DNA of 22,354 nt from an uncultured Eubacterium sp. Lineage in GTDB: Bacteria; Bacillota_A; Clostridia; Lachnospirales; Lachnospiraceae. This document shows, in pieces, positions 1-7,473 of this stretch. Numbering within the stretch: the stretch's first letter is position 1; each line of letters starts with the position of its first letter. The DNA lies in assembly GCA_948468465.1 (NCBI GenBank), contig CAOKJJ010000074.1:1-22354 (forward strand), given 5' to 3'. The notes below the pieces were generated by a model. The model saw nothing but the letters and a program-made list of their open reading frames with translations, was not told the origin of the DNA and searched no databases. Position numbers and translations under genes: made by a program.

Positions 1-70
1 AGCACGACGATTATCGGGCGTAGTGACAACATATACCCGGGAATTTAAGATAAATAGGAGGATAACATGA
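1..70 (+). other. Possible 3' end of an upstream gene (frame ambiguous)
   Basis: Two plus-strand frames are open from the window edge. One stops at 46-48 (ending ...SDNIYPGI) and one stops at 68-70 (ending ...TREFKINRRIT). The second would overlap the next start codon as ATGA, which is common in tight operons. The first would leave an 18-bp gap containing the ribosome site. Neither tail is recognisable, so it is only inferred that an upstream gene of the acylation operon ends here. Confidence 0.35.
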
Positions 71-243
71 AAGCTGTAATATATTGCTGCCTATGTATGC
101 TGGCAGCTGAGGCAGGCATGATAGCTGCTTTTCTGTCAGGAGTTTCGCAGGAGGAAATACTGGTGGGTATGTTAGCTTTGTCTGCAGTCTGTCTTTTGTA
201 CATATATATTCGTATTACAGGAGGGAGAGGCACCGGAACATGA
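67..243 (+). CDS. Small two-helix membrane protein upstream of MBOAT
   Basis: This 58-residue ORF starts at ATG 67 behind an AGGAGG-like site at about 57-61 and ends in an ATGA overlap with the acyltransferase start at 240. Two hydrophobic stretches, residues about 4-24 and 31-49, predict two membrane helices joined by a short polar turn (SQEE), followed by a glycine-rich tail. No family was recognised. Translational coupling to the acyltransferase suggests it is a small accessory subunit of the same envelope acylation machinery, by analogy with small membrane proteins found in dlt-type operons; that role is inference. The good ribosome site and the overlap are the main support that it is a real gene. 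Confidence 0.6.
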   Translation: MKAVIYCCLCMLAAEAGMIAAFLSGVSQEEILVGMLALSAVCLLYIYIRITGGRGTGT

Positions 244-1634
244 ATTTTATCACAATGGAATTTTTGCTCTTTTTTCCGATTGTTTTGCTTATCTGCAGGA
301 AACTGCCTGCCAATGCATGCCGCATGGTTTTATTAATTGCAAGTTATATGTTTTATATGAACGGTGTTTCATGGATTGGGCTGCTGCTGTTTTTCTCTAC
401 CGTTATTTCCTGGATGGCCGCGCGTCAGATCGAGCGTGCTGTCAATCAGACGGTAAAAAAGCTGTGGATGTGCTCCGTATGCCTGTACGCCCTGGCCTGC
501 CTTGTAATCTTCAAGCAGGAAGATTTTTTAGTGCCGGGCATCTCTTTTTATATGTTTCAGGCATTATCGTATGTGCTGGATGTATATCATAAAAAATCAA
601 AAAGTGAAGCATGCTTTCACTGTTATGCATTATATGTGTCCTTTTTTCCGCAGCTGGCAGCGGGGCCGATTGAACGTGCAAAAGATCTTCTGCCGCAGCT
701 AAAAAAACCTGTAACAATCAAAAAAAATAATTTATTGGATGGGTTTTGGCTGCTGCTGCGCGGATTTTTTAAAAAACTGGCGGTTGCAGATTATCTGGCA
801 CGCTTTGTCAGCATTGTATACGAAGCTCCAGCACAGGCAGGCGGCTTAGCGTCAGTCATAGCAACGCTCTTTTTCGCGGTACAGATTTACTGCGATTTTT
901 CTGGATACACAGATATTGCAAGAGGTGCGGCACGCATGCTTGGAATAGAATTAATGGAAAATTTTGATCATCCTTATCGGGCAAAAAATATAAAAGAGTT
1001 TTGGCGCAGCTGGCATATCAGCCTGACAAAATGGCTCACCGATTATCTGTATCTTCCGCTTGGAGGAAGCAGAAAAGGATTTTTTCATACGTGCCGCAAC
1101 AGAATGACAGTATTTGCAGTCAGCGGCTTGTGGCACGGGCTTTCCCTGCATTATCTTGTTTGGGGATTGCTGCATGGAATATTTTTCACGATCTGGCATA
1201 TAACAGACCGTTTTCATACCAGTCATAACAGAACCGGCAATAACAACAGATTATCCAGACTGCCGCACCAATATTTGTCACGCATTACGACCTTTGCCGC
1301 CGTATGCTTCGCATGGATATTTTTCCGAGCCAACAGTCTTTTAGACGCATGCATCCTGCTCCGGCAGATATTCTTTCACTTTTGCGACATACATCCTGCG
1401 CAGCTGCTGTCCTTTTTTCATATGAATACCGCAGAATTATGCCGGCTTTTTTTAGTATTTTTCTGCCTGTACCTGCTGGAACATCTGCCAGTTCACGCAT
1501 ACAGGACCATGCAGCAAAAAGAAACAGCGGCCGCGGCGTTTTTCGTCTTCTGCATCGTGACGGTATCTGCGCTGTCATGGCTTGTGGAATTGGCAGAAAA
1601 CGGGGGCAATGCCTTTATTTATTTTTCATTTTAG
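240..1634 (+). CDS. MBOAT family O-acyltransferase (AlgI/DltB-like)
   Basis: A 464-residue polytopic membrane protein of the MBOAT family, which transfers acyl groups (usually acetyl or D-alanyl) across the membrane to a cell-surface polymer. The signature runs from FWRSWHISLTKWLTDYLYLP (about residues 258-277) through LPLGGSRKG to GLWHGLSLHYLVWGLLHG. His299 in GLWHG matches the invariant MBOAT histidine, and His312 is a second conserved histidine. The N-terminus (MEFLLFFPIVLL) resembles AlgI starts, and the length fits the 450-520 residues usual for this group. The start at 240 overlaps the upstream stop, so translation is probably coupled. The SGNH-type protein at 2258 is the likely partner that completes transfer. 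The substrate polymer cannot be told from sequence; D-alanylation is less likely because no DltA or DltC gene is seen. Confidence 0.9.
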   Translation: MNFITMEFLLFFPIVLLICRKLPANACRMVLLIASYMFYMNGVSWIGLLLFFSTVISWMAARQIERAVNQTVKKLWMCSVCLYALACLVIFKQEDFLVPGISFYMFQALSYVLDVYHKKSKSEACFHCYALYVSFFPQLAAGPIERAKDLLPQLKKPVTIKKNNLLDGFWLLLRGFFKKLAVADYLARFVSIVYEAPAQAGGLASVIATLFFAVQIYCDFSGYTDIARGAARMLGIELMENFDHPYRAKNIKEFWRSWHISLTKWLTDYLYLPLGGSRKGFFHTCRNRMTVFAVSGLWHGLSLHYLVWGLLHGIFFTIWHITDRFHTSHNRTGNNNRLSRLPHQYLSRITTFAAVCFAWIFFRANSLLDACILLRQIFFHFCDIHPAQLLSFFHMNTAELCRLFLVFFCLYLLEHLPVHAYRTMQQKETAAAAFFVFCIVTVSALSWLVELAENGGNAFIYFSF

Positions 1635-1702
1635 AACAATAGGCTGCTGGCAGAGGTTGGATTTCCCAACACCCGACTTTTGATACTGTGCAACGGGATT
1701 GA

Positions 1703-1954
1703 CATTGTGTTGCGTTTTTTTGGCTATTCGGACGCTGGATTTACAGAAATCATAGCGTTAAACTGCTGCATATTCCTATAATTTCACTGATCAGGTATTA
1801 CAATAACGTGAAAGAATACCAGCCGATCTTTGCAAATATTACAAATGGTATTCTTTTTACACAATCATATGAATCCTCTGCAAGATTTAAAATTGTAGGT
1901 TCTTTCACAAATGTTAACGAATTTATGTATAGTCTGAGAAAATCAGCCGGGTGA
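1703..1954 (+). pseudogene. Coding remnant cut off by repeat element
   Basis: A plus-strand frame stays open from 1703 to a TGA at 1952-1954. Its second half (from about 1780) reads like ordinary protein, for example IISLIRYYNNVKEYQPIF, then GILFTQSYESSARFKIVGSF. No start codon with a ribosome site was found; GTG 1808 is the only plausible internal start and lacks one. The last codons lie inside the repeat arm that begins at 1946, as if the element had truncated the gene. The family was not recognised. It could also be a chance frame, so confidence is low. Confidence 0.3.
1811..1858 (+). terminator. Possible terminator hairpin downstream of MBOAT gene
   Basis: AAAGAATACCA (1811-1821) pairs perfectly with TGGTATTCTTT (1846-1856), and the run of T continues to 1858. 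The 24-nt loop is long and the stem is AT-rich, so termination would be weak. It also lies inside a possible coding remnant. Confidence 0.3.
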
Positions 1955-2185
1955 GGGGAAAATGGCCTGGCTTGCGGTGACGTTGGAAGAATGTTTAGAA
2001 GTTCTTGGCATTCTGCTCTGTAAATCAGGGGCGCAGCCCAGCGTCGCTTTTAGCCACTGGCTGTAAGCCAGGGGCGGACTACGCGACGCGACCGGACGGG
2101 GCCACTACGTTCATGCAGAATGCCTAGAACTTCTTAACATTCTGGAATAGGAACTGCAAGCCAGGCCATTTTCCCCTCATCCGGC
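1946..2185. repeat. Long inverted-repeat element (MITE-like or structured repeat)
   Basis: Two 71-nt arms, 1946-2016 and 2115-2185, are reverse complements at 60 of 71 positions and enclose a 98-nt centre. The outer part of each arm holds ATGAGGGGAAAATGGCCTGG or a one-base variant; the inner part holds AGAAGTTCT(T/A)GGCATTCTGC. The centre has further self-complementarity (GCGTCGC near 2041 against GCGACGC near 2085). No protein-coding capacity is apparent. A homologous arm starts at 22302, showing that the element is dispersed in this genome. It may be a miniature mobile element or an intergenic hairpin family; no target-site duplication was identified. Confidence 0.75.
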
Positions 2186-2241
2186 GTCCGAGAGGCCAAA
2201 AACCAATCCGCCCCCTCATCCGGCGTCCGAGAGGCCAAAAA
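2173..2241. repeat. Two 30-bp direct repeats at element border
   Basis: The 30-bp unit starting CCCCTCATCCGGCGTCCGAG occurs at 2173-2202 and again, identically, at 2212-2241, a period of 39 bp. The first copy overlaps the right end of the inverted-repeat element, so the terminus of the element has been duplicated. The second copy ends 16 bp before the SGNH gene start and supplies part of its leader. Confidence 0.85.
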
Positions 2242-2257
2242 GAAAGGAATCAGTAAA

Positions 2258-3568
2258 ATGAACAAAAAATTCACAACCTTCCTCACCGCATTCACCTGCC
2301 TAACTCCCTCCCTGCTGCCCATCATCTGGATGATCTGCGCATTTTTTCTGCCCCCACAATACAGCGAAAGCTTCCTCGGACAATTAAAGGCAAAATGCGC
2401 CCGTCTGGAACAGGAGCAGGGCAAACGGATTGTGCTGGTTGGCGGCAGCAGTGTGGCGTTTGGCTGCGACAGCCGGATGATTGCGGAAGCTTTTCCGGAG
2501 TATGGAGTTGTAAATTTTGGCATGTTTGCCGGACTTGGGAGCAAAGTGATGCTGGATCTGTCAGAAGGGGATATACACGAAGGCGATATCGTTATTTTAT
2601 CGCCGGAACAGGATGCACAGACGCTGTCCGGATATTTTAACGCAGAAGCAATGTGGCAGGCGGCAGACGGAGATTTTTCTATGCTGTTTTGTCTGAAAAG
2701 GGAAGACCTTGGCCGGATGGCAGGGAGTTTTCCAAAGTTTGCGCAGGAAAAATTTCAATATTTTATAAATGGGACAAAACCGGCGCAGGATGGTGTATAC
2801 AGCTGCAGTGCATTTGACGCTTATGGAGACATCCGCTATGACCTTTGCAGCAGGAATATAATGCCTCTTGGATATGATGCCAATACGATGGTGCACTATA
2901 TAAAGGAGATTTTAGATGATACATTTGTGCGGTATATGAATGCTTATGCAAAAAAGCTCAGAGGAAAAGGAGCGTCCGTATGGTATCGGTTTTGCCCGGT
3001 AAATGCGCTGGCAGCAGATCCGGTATCTGAGGTGGCCGCATATTATGAAATGTTGTCAGAAAAACTGGATTTCCCGGTGATCGGCAATCCGGCAAATAGT
3101 ATTATGGAACCGGAATGGTTTTATGATACGAACTTTCATTTGAATGCCTGCGGCAAAATGGTCCATACGGTGCAGCTGATTAAGGATATCAAGGCGATGC
3201 TTGGCGACAGCACCGATACGAAGCCGGCGCTTGTGTCAAAGCCGGCAATGGCTTATGCGAAAGAAGGTGAGGGAAGGGGCAGCATATTGGAGGCGGACCG
3301 CTATCGCGGTAATTCGAAAGTCGAAACGGTTACGGTGGAAGAAAGGATTTGTCAGATTGAAGACTATGCGTTTGACGGATGTACGAGCCTTCGGGCGATT
3401 ATTATGGAAAATGAAAACCCTTCCGCCTGTATGGCAGGGAAACATTTGCTGGATGGGACGGATGCGTTTATCTATGTTCCGGATGAAGCGCTGTCTGCAT
3501 ATCGGATCAATTATTTTTGGTTTGTCTATTCAGACAGAATCAAAGCGCTGTCCACGTTGAAAAAATGA
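2258..3568 (+). CDS. SGNH/DltD-like protein with C-terminal leucine-rich tail
   Basis: A 436-residue protein. One N-terminal membrane anchor (residues about 10-31) is followed by an extracytoplasmic SGNH-hydrolase-like domain. VGGSSVAFG (61-69) carries the likely nucleophile Ser64, and DTNFHLN carries the acid/base pair Asp290 and His294. Such proteins partner MBOAT acyltransferases (as AlgJ/AlgX or DltD do) and deliver the acyl group to the polymer; the MBOAT gene upstream fits that. From about residue 345 the chain has a short BspA-like leucine-rich segment (VEERICQIEDYAFDGCTSLR) unusual for the partner family, possibly a binding surface. The start has AAAGAAAGGA upstream, next to the repeats. 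Substrate unknown. Function is inferred from motif and context. Confidence 0.75.
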   Translation: MNKKFTTFLTAFTCLTPSLLPIIWMICAFFLPPQYSESFLGQLKAKCARLEQEQGKRIVLVGGSSVAFGCDSRMIAEAFPEYGVVNFGMFAGLGSKVMLDLSEGDIHEGDIVILSPEQDAQTLSGYFNAEAMWQAADGDFSMLFCLKREDLGRMAGSFPKFAQEKFQYFINGTKPAQDGVYSCSAFDAYGDIRYDLCSRNIMPLGYDANTMVHYIKEILDDTFVRYMNAYAKKLRGKGASVWYRFCPVNALAADPVSEVAAYYEMLSEKLDFPVIGNPANSIMEPEWFYDTNFHLNACGKMVHTVQLIKDIKAMLGDSTDTKPALVSKPAMAYAKEGEGRGSILEADRYRGNSKVETVTVEERICQIEDYAFDGCTSLRAIIMENENPSACMAGKHLLDGTDAFIYVPDEALSAYRINYFWFVYSDRIKALSTLKK

Positions 3569-3604
3569 CATTTTGCGCAAATATGATTTACTGGAACCGG
3601 AAAA

Positions 3605-3613
3605 TGATATAAT
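3605..3613 (+). promoter_or_regulatory. Extended -10 promoter for GH43 gene
   Basis: TGATATAAT is a perfect extended -10 element 52 bases upstream of the GH43 start. No good -35 lies at 17 bp (GATTTA at 3585-3590), which is typical of extended -10 promoters. Confidence 0.6.
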
Positions 3614-3665
3614 AGTGCACAAAATAAAGTGAGAGAAACAAGATAAATTGTTCAAAGGAGGAAAT

Positions 3666-5117
3666 ATGAAAATAAGACAGGCTTTTAACCCGTATATGCC
3701 GAGCTGGGAATATGTTCCGGATGCGGAACCGCATGTAGTAGGGGACCGTGTATATGTGTATGGTTCCCATGATATATTTAACGGACTGAATTTTTGTCTG
3801 GGAGACTATGTCTGCTGGTCAGCTCCCGTTGATGATCTGGGAAACTGGAAGTATGAGGGATGCATATATAAAAGGGAGCAGGACCCGGCCGCGCCGCGTA
3901 TCCGTCTGACGAACGGGCTTGCGGCTCCTGATATGGCAGTTGGAGAGGATGGCAGGTATTATTTGTATTATTTTATGGGCGGCACGAAGATGATCTCGGT
4001 GGCCGTCTGCGACCGTCCGGCTGGAAAATATGAGTTTTATGGATATGTAAAGTACGCGGACGGAACGCCGATTGGGAAGAAGGGAGAACCGTTTCAGTTT
4101 GATCCGGGCATTTTTAAAGATGACGATGGACGTCTTTATTTATATACGGGATTTGCGTTGGCGAGCAATCCGATACTGCTGGACGGTTCCAAACCTACGG
4201 AACATGGAGCGATGTGCTTTGAGCTGGATCCGGGTGATATGCTGACGGTGAAGTCCGGTCCGGATTATATCGGAATCGCGGGAGAAAAAGAAGCAGCCGG
4301 CACGCCTTATGAGGGACATCCTTTTTTAGAGGCCAGTTCCATGAGGAAGTTTGGCGATACTTATTATTTTATTTACAGCTCCATGAACAGTCATGAGCTT
4401 TGCTACGCAACGAGTGACAATCCGACAAGCGGATTCGCGTATGGAGGAATTTTAGTCAGTATTGGTGATATCGGCCTGCCTGGGATTACGGATGTGAATC
4501 ATGCAAAAAACTACACGGGCAATACGCATGGCAGCCTGATAGAAATCAAAGGAAAGTATTATGTATTTTATCACCGCCACAGCAATCGGAAGCAGTCTTC
4601 CAGACAGGCGATGGCGGAGGAGATACGTTTTGAAAACGGAAAATTTTATCAGGCGGAGCTTACCAGCTGCGGACTGAATGGAAAACCTTTGGACGGAAAA
4701 GGAACCTATCCGTCTTACATCGCCTGTAATTTGTATGGGAAGAAAGGCACGCGCTTTTTGAGCATGATCAAGCATTCCAAAAAGGGATATCCTTATTTTA
4801 CACAGGATGGGAAAGATCGGGAAGGAGGGCCGGATCAGTACATAGCGAATATGGGCGATGGTGCGGTGGCAGGATTTAAATATTTTGATTTATCGGATAC
4901 GAGCAAAATCCGTATCAATATCAAAGGCACCGCTGCGGGAACGGTTCTGGTCAGCACGCAGGAACATGGAAAACCGGCAGCGAAGATCCAGATACAGCCT
5001 TCCAGGGAACAGCACGGGTTTTCGGCTGATTTGCATGTGTCCGGAAAAAAACAGGCGCTGTTTTTTAAATTCGAAGGGAAAGGGGCTTTTCAGTTTTACT
5101 CTTTTGAATTGAAATAA
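3666..5117 (+). CDS. Glycoside hydrolase family 43 (arabinosidase/xylosidase type)
   Basis: A 483-residue cytoplasmic (no signal peptide) five-bladed propeller glycosidase of family GH43, which typically removes arabinose or xylose from plant oligosaccharides. The family triad is visible: general base Asp19 in YVPDAEPHV, modulator Asp147 in FDPGIFKDDDG, and general acid Glu222 in HPFLEASSMRKFGDTYY. Residues after about 330 form a second, beta-rich domain that may bind carbohydrate. ATG 3666 was chosen because AAAGGAGG sits at 3654-3661; an upstream TTG at 3648 would lie before that site. A sugar symporter gene follows 107 bp downstream, so imported oligosaccharides are probably cut inside the cell. 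The exact substrate cannot be assigned. Confidence 0.9.
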   Translation: MKIRQAFNPYMPSWEYVPDAEPHVVGDRVYVYGSHDIFNGLNFCLGDYVCWSAPVDDLGNWKYEGCIYKREQDPAAPRIRLTNGLAAPDMAVGEDGRYYLYYFMGGTKMISVAVCDRPAGKYEFYGYVKYADGTPIGKKGEPFQFDPGIFKDDDGRLYLYTGFALASNPILLDGSKPTEHGAMCFELDPGDMLTVKSGPDYIGIAGEKEAAGTPYEGHPFLEASSMRKFGDTYYFIYSSMNSHELCYATSDNPTSGFAYGGILVSIGDIGLPGITDVNHAKNYTGNTHGSLIEIKGKYYVFYHRHSNRKQSSRQAMAEEIRFENGKFYQAELTSCGLNGKPLDGKGTYPSYIACNLYGKKGTRFLSMIKHSKKGYPYFTQDGKDREGGPDQYIANMGDGAVAGFKYFDLSDTSKIRINIKGTAAGTVLVSTQEHGKPAAKIQIQPSREQHGFSADLHVSGKKQALFFKFEGKGAFQFYSFELK

Positions 5118-5194
5118 TGGGTAACAGTTCGAGGGTTATCTGGACTGTTACAATAATGGGTAACAGTTTAAGGGTTATCTGAACTGTTACAATA
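5115..5194 (+). repeat. Two 39-bp tandem units, each with a conserved hairpin
   Basis: The intergenic DNA between GH43 and the symporter holds two units of 39 bp. Each has GTAACAGTT... pairing with ...ACTGTTAC: stems 5121-5130/5142-5151 and 5160-5169/5181-5190, with 11-nt loops that share AGGGTTATCT. The units differ at three positions, and the stem differences keep pairing (U-G plus C-G in the first, U-A plus U-G in the second). There is no T run, so they are not ordinary terminators. They may be twin operators for a regulator or RNA stem-loops that set expression of the symporter relative to GH43. Confidence 0.8.
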
Positions 5195-5224
5195 ATGGCA
5201 AAAAAATTAGAAAAGAGGGATTCT

Positions 5225-6691
5225 ATGAATGAAAAAAAACGTGATTTCTGGAACAGTCCGCTTGCCGGTTCCAGAATCAAGACGGACGAAGTACGCATGC
5301 CTGAGATGCTGATCGGTTATTTTATCGGCCCGTTTGGAGCATTGCTGTCTTCCGGAATTTTTACAAGCATTTTACAGAACTATTTTACAGATGTGCTGAA
5401 GCTGAATCTGACCTTTTTAACGACGCTGCAGCTGTTTTCAACGATATTGATAGTGCTTGCGAATTTAATCGTCGGACAGCTGATAGAACGGACGAAAACG
5501 ATGGCGGGAAAAGCAAGGCCGTGGATTTTATTGTCGGCTCTGACCTTGTCTGTGGCAAGTGTCTTAATGTTTGTTGTGCCGTTTCAGGAGGATACGGCTA
5601 AGATGATCTGGATTGCGGTTGCCTACAATTTGTTTTATGTGGTCGCTTATCCGATTTATAATACGGCAAATTCGACCTTGATCCCGGTTTCGACGAGAAA
5701 CAGCAAACAGCGCGGAGCATTGGCGTCTTTTACCAATGTCGCGGGCCTTGGGGTTATGGGGACAGGATCTATGGTATTCCCGATCCTTGTATCGTTTGCG
5801 CTGAAAGAAGATCAGGGGCGGTGGCTGCTTGCGATGCTTGCGATTGCCATATTTTCCGCACTGACGATTTATCTGCAGTTTATGTTCACCCGTGAGCGTG
5901 TCACAGAAGAGCTTATGGGCAAGGACAGCGCATCCGAAGAAAAAAAGACTGCTTCTTTGGGCACACAGCTGAAAGCTGTTACAAGGGAAAAAATGTGGTG
6001 GATTGTGATGCTCTTTTATATGGGATTTCAATGGAGCGGAGCGATGAAGAATGGTTCGATGTCGTATTACTGTAAATGGGTGCTGGACAACACTTTTTTT
6101 GGCAACGCGGATGCGTGGGGTGCGTCTCAGTCGCTGCTCAGCATTATGGGGGCAGTGCCGATGGCTGTGGCAGCGGTATTTGTCGTGCCTTTGTGCAATA
6201 AATACAGCAAGCGTCTGATCTGCATGCTCGGCATGGCGTTAGGCGCTGCGGGCGGTGTGATTGCTATTTTAGGCAATGGCCGGATTGTTCCGGTAGCAGT
6301 TGGCGTGGCGGTCAAGTGCCTGGGCTCTTCTCCGGCTTGCTATATGATTTTGGCTATGCTTGCCGATGTTATTGACCATATTGAATATAAGAGCCATATC
6401 CGTACCGATGGGCTGACCATGTCCATTTACAGTTCGATTATGGTAGCCGGAACACCTGTCTGCAATGCGGTTTTCAGTGCGGTATTGAATATGAGCGGCT
6501 ACAATCAGGAAGCGGACGTGGCGCTTGGCACCGCGGCACAGGCGGCCGGAACGCAGGCGGCAATTTCAGGCAGCTATATTTGGGTAGAGACGATTGCCTA
6601 TATCGTGTGCGCGGTTCTTATTTTCTTTTTTACAATAGAAAAAAAGCTTCCGCAGGAACAGGCGGAGATAGCCGCGCGCAAAGATTCCTGA
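5225..6691 (+). CDS. GPH-family (MelB-like) sugar:cation symporter
   Basis: A 488-residue integral membrane protein of the glycoside-pentoside-hexuronide symporter family (MFS_2), predicted to have twelve helices. Recognisable features are an N-terminal cytoplasmic segment leading into YFIGPFGALLSSGIFTSIL, an early loop GQLIERTKTMAGKARPWIL (about 84-102) like the conserved loop of MelB relatives, and IEYKSHIRTDGLTMSIYSS (about 388-406) near the C-terminal half. It would import the oligosaccharide or glycoside acted on by the GH43 enzyme just upstream. ATG 5225 is preferred over ATG 5195 because GAGGG lies 7 bases upstream, whereas 5195 lies in the tandem repeat without a ribosome site. Confidence 0.88.
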   Translation: MNEKKRDFWNSPLAGSRIKTDEVRMPEMLIGYFIGPFGALLSSGIFTSILQNYFTDVLKLNLTFLTTLQLFSTILIVLANLIVGQLIERTKTMAGKARPWILLSALTLSVASVLMFVVPFQEDTAKMIWIAVAYNLFYVVAYPIYNTANSTLIPVSTRNSKQRGALASFTNVAGLGVMGTGSMVFPILVSFALKEDQGRWLLAMLAIAIFSALTIYLQFMFTRERVTEELMGKDSASEEKKTASLGTQLKAVTREKMWWIVMLFYMGFQWSGAMKNGSMSYYCKWVLDNTFFGNADAWGASQSLLSIMGAVPMAVAAVFVVPLCNKYSKRLICMLGMALGAAGGVIAILGNGRIVPVAVGVAVKCLGSSPACYMILAMLADVIDHIEYKSHIRTDGLTMSIYSSIMVAGTPVCNAVFSAVLNMSGYNQEADVALGTAAQAAGTQAAISGSYIWVETIAYIVCAVLIFFFTIEKKLPQEQAEIAARKDS

Positions 6692-6700
6692 ATCAGGAAG

Positions 6701-6728
6701 TTGTTTCTGCGCTGGTTTCCTGATATAA
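6701..6728 (+). promoter_or_regulatory. Promoter of two-component/glycosidase operon
   Basis: TTGTTT (6701-6706), a 16-bp spacer and TATAAT (6723-6728), the last within the extended element TGATATAAT. It ends 34 bp before the response-regulator start. A palindrome TTCCTGAATCAGGAA (6685-6699) touches its upstream edge, and TTCCTGA recurs at 6717-6723 between -35 and -10. Confidence 0.65.
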
Positions 6729-6762
6729 TCGTTGTATAAGATGCGGGCGGAGGTGAAAGAAG

Positions 6763-7473
6763 ATGATACGCATTGCCGTTGTAGAAGATGATGCACATGA
6801 TATGGCACGCTTAAAAAAATGCCTGATGCAGTATGAAAAGGAGAACAGGCAGAGGTTTGCTGTCGTGGAATTTTCCGATGGGGAGGATATCACGACAGAT
6901 TATACAGCGGATTATGATATTATTCTTATGGATATCGAAATGCGGTTTATGGACGGAATGAAAGCGGCGCAAAAAATTCGTGAAGCTGATCAAAATGTAG
7001 TCATTATCTTTATTACAAATATGCCGCAGTATGCGATCCAGGGATACAAAGTAAACGCGCTTGATTATATGTTAAAACCGATCTCGTATTTTTCCTTTTC
7101 CGAGAGTATGGGCAAAGCGATCAAAAGGGCAAAAAACGCAGAAAAGCAGTATGTCGTGATTGCTACCAAAGGCGGGAAGATGAGATTGGATGTCAGCCAG
7201 ATCTGTTATGTGGAGGTGCTGGACCATACGCTGATTTATCATACGACAGAAGGTAAATTTATTGCGAAAGGGACGCTGCGTGACGCGGAAAACCAGCTGG
7301 ATCCATACCATTTTTTCAGCTGCAGCCGCTGTTATCTGGTGAACCTGCATTATGTGGACAACTATCAGGGGAACACTGTGTATGTAGACGGGGACGCGAT
7401 TCAGGTCAGCCGCAGCAAAAGGAAGGTGTTCCTGGACAGTCTGAATGAATATATGAACGGAGAAGGAAAATGA
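6763..7473 (+). CDS. LytTR-family response regulator
   Basis: A 236-residue DNA-binding response regulator. The receiver domain (1-120) shows acidic Glu8, Asp9 and Asp10, phospho-acceptor Asp57 in IILMDIEM, and Lys105 in DYMLKPI. The C-terminal part (about 130-230) is a LytTR DNA-binding domain, with IATKGGKMRLDVSQICYVE at its start and FFSCSRCYLVNLHYVD later. GGAGGTG at 6749-6755 sets the start. The gene overlaps the kinase start by ATGA (7470-7473), so the pair is co-translated. It is like AgrA in type, but no peptide-signal gene is nearby. The glycosidase in the same operon and the sugar locus upstream suggest it controls carbohydrate use; the targets are not visible. Confidence 0.92.
   Translation: MIRIAVVEDDAHDMARLKKCLMQYEKENRQRFAVVEFSDGEDITTDYTADYDIILMDIEMRFMDGMKAAQKIREADQNVVIIFITNMPQYAIQGYKVNALDYMLKPISYFSFSESMGKAIKRAKNAEKQYVVIATKGGKMRLDVSQICYVEVLDHTLIYHTTEGKFIAKGTLRDAENQLDPYHFFSCSRCYLVNLHYVDNYQGNTVYVDGDAIQVSRSKRKVFLDSLNEYMNGEGK

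Noticed and set aside
2134..2544. Minus-strand ORF with a repeated LASRTPDEG peptide
   Set aside because: The repeated peptide comes from the 30-bp DNA direct repeats, and the rest lies antisense to the SGNH gene; no ribosome site.
5065..5298. Minus-strand ORF with a 13-residue repeat
   Set aside because: It is the translation of the 39-bp tandem hairpin units on the opposite strand, without start signals.
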